Below the pieces are notes generated by a model, which was given only the letters and a program-made list of their open reading frames with translations, was not told where the DNA came from and did no database searches. Shown piece by piece: positions 61,208 to 64,000 of a stretch of 64,000 nt of DNA (the stretch's first letter is position 1; each line of letters begins with the position of its first letter). A program made the translations under genes and the position numbers. Location: the NCBI RefSeq assembly GCF_028554725.1, contig NC_071671.1:1364001-1428000 (forward strand), written 5' to 3'. This DNA is from Zeugodacus cucurbitae. Lineage: Eukaryota > Arthropoda > Insecta > Diptera > Tephritidae.

Positions 61208-62455
61208 TACACTCTCGCAACAAAAGTTGCTAAGACAGTATTATAGTTTTTTTCACATAACGGTTGTTCGTAAGTCATAAAACTAAACGAGTTAGTTATA
61301 GGGTTATATATATCAAAATGATCAGGCTGCCTAGACGAGTCAAAATCCGAATGTCGATACCTTGAGTATCTTATCTTAACGAAACTTGAAACACGTATTC
61401 CTTGGCACCCTGAGGAGGTTGCTTTCGAAAATGGGCAAAATCGGACAATTGCCACGCCCACAAAATGGCGAAAACCGAAAACACATAAAGTGTCATAACT
61501 AAGCCTTAAATAAAGTTATAAAAGATAAAATTTGGAATAAAGATCGCACTAGGAAGGGGCATATGCGGATGTAATTTTTTATGGAAGTGGGCGTGGCCCC
61601 GCCCCCAAATCGGTTATTTGTATATATCTCGCTAACCAATAAAGCCATATAAACCAAACTTTCTGCAGTCGGTTCTCTTACGTACCCAATCACACGCCAT
61701 TAAATTAGTTGAAATCGGATAATAACCACGCCCACCTCCCATACAAAGGTTAGGATGAAAATTACTAAAAGTGAGTTAACTCACTAACGAAAAACGTCAG
61801 AAACACTAAATTTTATAGAAGGAAGCTGCACTCAGATTTTTTACAAAATGGAAAATGGGCTTGCCATCGCACACTTATAGGTCAAAAACCATATATCAGA
61901 AACTACTCGACCGATTCGAATGAAATTCGGTGTATAATATTTTCTTGACACCCTGATGACACGTGTGGAAAATGGATGAAATCGGTGCATAACCACGACA
62001 ATTTCCCATGTAACTCAATTTTGAACTCCATCTTATTCCTTCACTTTATAAGATATACATAAGGAACCAATGAAGATAGCGAAATGCAATTTTACACAAA
62101 TACTGTATATGATCTGTGGCATCACTTGTGAAAAAATTGTCGAAATCGGACTATAACTTTTCAAAGCCCCGAATATCGAATATGAAGAATTCAGTGCGCC
62201 ATGGTAATTATTCACCGAAAATTTCGGTAAATCTCTCAGGTATTTTAATTTAATTCAGAGGAAATATTTTTCTTCTAATAGTGTGTCTCTGTACCAGAAA
62301 TGGCAAAGTCGGGTCATAACTTCCCCTAGCCCTCTAATTATAGGATTCTCAAACTGGGTCAAATTGTGGGTTATCTTAATAAAAATACATCAATAAATTG
62401 CGAGAGTATAAAATGTTCGGTTGCACCCGAACTTAGCCTTTCCTTACTTGTTTTA
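61208..62455 (+). mobile_element. Hairpin-ended modular repeat, family 1, copy B
   Basis: It has the same ends as the copy at 48.66-49.80 kb: ACTCTCGCAACAAAAGTTGC at the start, TTGCGAGAGTATAAAATG and GTTCGGTTGCACCCGAAC near the end, and TTAGCCTTTCCTTACTTG last. It is about 110 bp longer because it keeps modules lost in copy A, for example around 61480-61640 with GTGGGCGTGGCCCCGCCCCC. It has no coding capacity. Confidence 0.75.
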
Positions 62456-62635
62456 GTATTGGTTTTAGGCAGCATTTTTTTATTATTAAACCGGTGTTCA
62501 GAACTTAGGCTTAATTCAGCTATCTTCTATAACCGAATAGTAGTTTTTTCTAACAGATAGCCATTCTTGGAATTTTCTATGAAGAGGAGACCTAAGGTTG
62601 AAGTAGCTTAAGAACTGTGTGAATCAATTTTATTG

Positions 62636-62753
62636 CTGTTGTTGTTGGATTACCTACGCCCTCATAGAAGGAGAAAACCTAAGTTTAGTCGTAATTTGTT
62701 GTTGTTGTAGGGATCAACTACGCCCTGATTGAAGGGGAAAGCGCAAGTTTAGT
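62636..62753. repeat. About 60-bp direct repeat (interspersed element fragment)
   Basis: GTTGTTGGATTACCTACGCC...AAACCTAAGTTTAGT and GTTGTTGTAGGGATCAACTA...AAAGCGCAAGTTTAGTAG are two diverged copies about 60 bp apart. The second continues into ATCGAGTTCATCTAACGAGA, which looks like the rest of an interspersed repeat. Confidence 0.5.
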
Positions 62754-64000
62754 AGTCATCGAGTTCATCTAACGAGAGGCTCAGTAAATGAGCTTCGACA
62801 GGGCCGGACAGGACAAAGCTTCTATTTGTTGCATAACAGCGATATAGCACACTTTTAACTGCTTTCATAAATACATTTTAGATTGTTTACTACGTTCCGG
62901 TTCGTAACCCCATAAAATAAGACTCACTACTGCACAATTAATATTTTAATTTGCTATGTAAATTTTATGACATCAAACAGTTAATAAATCATCGAGAACA
63001 TTTAAATGTGAAAGGCAAACAACTGAAGTCTACACTGATACCTATCACGCCAGCTGTTACACAGTCACGAATTATGCACAAAACGATTAAGGCAAACATT
63101 GTGATGCAGCAAAGGAATATGAATAATTAGTGGCACACTAAAATTATTTTATTTTCACAACAATAAAGTAATTGGCACTGTATTATTTGTTGTTGTTAAT
63201 TATACGAATTGATATGCTATGTTTTGGCATACACAGCAGCCGATTAGCATACATTTGCATCAATTAGCAACTAATTAGACAAGCGCAAGCTAAATAGCTT
63301 AATAACAGCATAATAAAATTTTTGAAATCGCAGAAGAAAAAAACACAAAAAGGCAATAAATCGCTGTTGCATAACGACACATGGCAGCATAAACGCAGTC
63401 GACGCTGCTGTAAATCGCTGCAATCAAATTAAAATAATTAAGTGTTAAATACATAATCATTAGTGTCGCGGCTGAGCGGTAGTTAAATTGCAATTTTAAT
63501 AGTCATTGCACTTTTCGAAGCGATTAAGCAAAAATAAATAAAAAAAAAAAAATAGAAATGAAAAATCCGCGCGCTGTCATTAGCATATTTTCAAGCATTT
63601 TGTCAATTAAATATTTGCCTGCACTCAATTAAGTTGCTATGAATATCACGTCGCATAGCTAATGATATAATGCACAGTCATCGCACACACCCACTGCCCC
63701 GCCCCGCTATCGTGTTATGCTAATGAGCAGCGGACACCTGTTGGCTTGGGTGCGCGTAGGCGTATGAGTTACGCGGCTGCTCACAGTTAATGAATGCACT
63801 TTTCAACAACACAACACAAACACACACACCTCCATATGGGCAGCGCTGCATATGTTAACAGCTAATGTTTTATTTAACTGTAACAGCATACTAAGCACCG
63901 TAATAAATTCAAATCGAAATCAGTTGCCCCACAACTGGGATTAGTAAAAAGCTAGTGCTAGTGCTACTGCCGGCAGCAAGCGATAAAAAATGCAAATGAA

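Larger units (their letters stand above)
44923..64000. other. Non-coding region upstream of the UNC93-like coding exons
   Basis: No gene is supported. It may contain the non-coding first exon and promoter of the UNC93-like gene. It holds the repeats listed separately (47.3, 48.6-49.9, 52.6-53.4, 58.5-59.0, 60.1-60.5, 61.2-62.5 and 62.6-62.8 kb), with many CA/TG and CAA microsatellites between them. Open frames are short and look random, apart from one at 57683-58027 noted among the findings. Confidence 0.6.

Noticed and set aside
1..64000. tRNA, rRNA or CRISPR features
   Set aside because: No cloverleaf with A/B box spacing, no rRNA-like block and no spacer-repeat array was seen. The direct repeats present are satellites or transposon pieces.

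Overview
The window is nuclear DNA of a higher fly. It is AT-rich, has long introns, many CA/TG and CAA-type microsatellites, and insect mariner, non-LTR and hairpin-ended repeats. I infer a tephritid-like fruit fly. That placement is from general appearance, not from a search.

Two protein-coding genes are supported, and both can be followed exon by exon with canonical GT/AG junctions and consistent phases. (1) On the + strand, eight exons between 24858 and 36364 encode most of the class VI POU-homeodomain transcription factor Pdm3: a 1,321-residue visible part with a very low-complexity N-terminal portion, a POU-specific domain and a POU homeodomain. The initiator exon was not found. Positions 1-24857 look like the upstream region or a giant 5' intron. 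(2) On the - strand, eight coding exons between 44896 and 38647 encode a complete 571-residue UNC93-like, MFS-type membrane protein. It has a 3.7-kb first coding intron and probably an upstream non-coding exon. The two genes converge, with their stop codons 2.28 kb apart.

Layout: 1-24857 is non-coding and holds a TTAAGT-type satellite, mariner remnants, a 335-bp TA-flanked MITE and alternating A-rich/T-rich blocks at 13.2-19.7 kb. 24858-36364 is pdm3; its 4.6-kb fifth intron carries a LINE remnant and a transposase-like remnant, and the next intron carries a GAAAGCTTTC array. 36365-38646 is the shared 3' intergenic/UTR region. 38647-44922 is the UNC93-like gene; its first intron carries a second LINE tail and a striking array of GTCACGTGAC, TGTAAACAAA and AGGTCAATGACCT motifs. 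44923-64000 is non-coding, with an AAATA array, a small TIR element, and three copies of hairpin-ended modular repeats, one of them nested inside a mariner-family element.

The two genes have no obvious joint pathway: one is a neural/pigmentation transcription factor in Drosophila, the other a membrane protein of the UNC-93 family. The observations most worth a second look are the binding-site-like array in the UNC93-like intron, and the common architecture shared by two seemingly different hairpin-ended repeat families.
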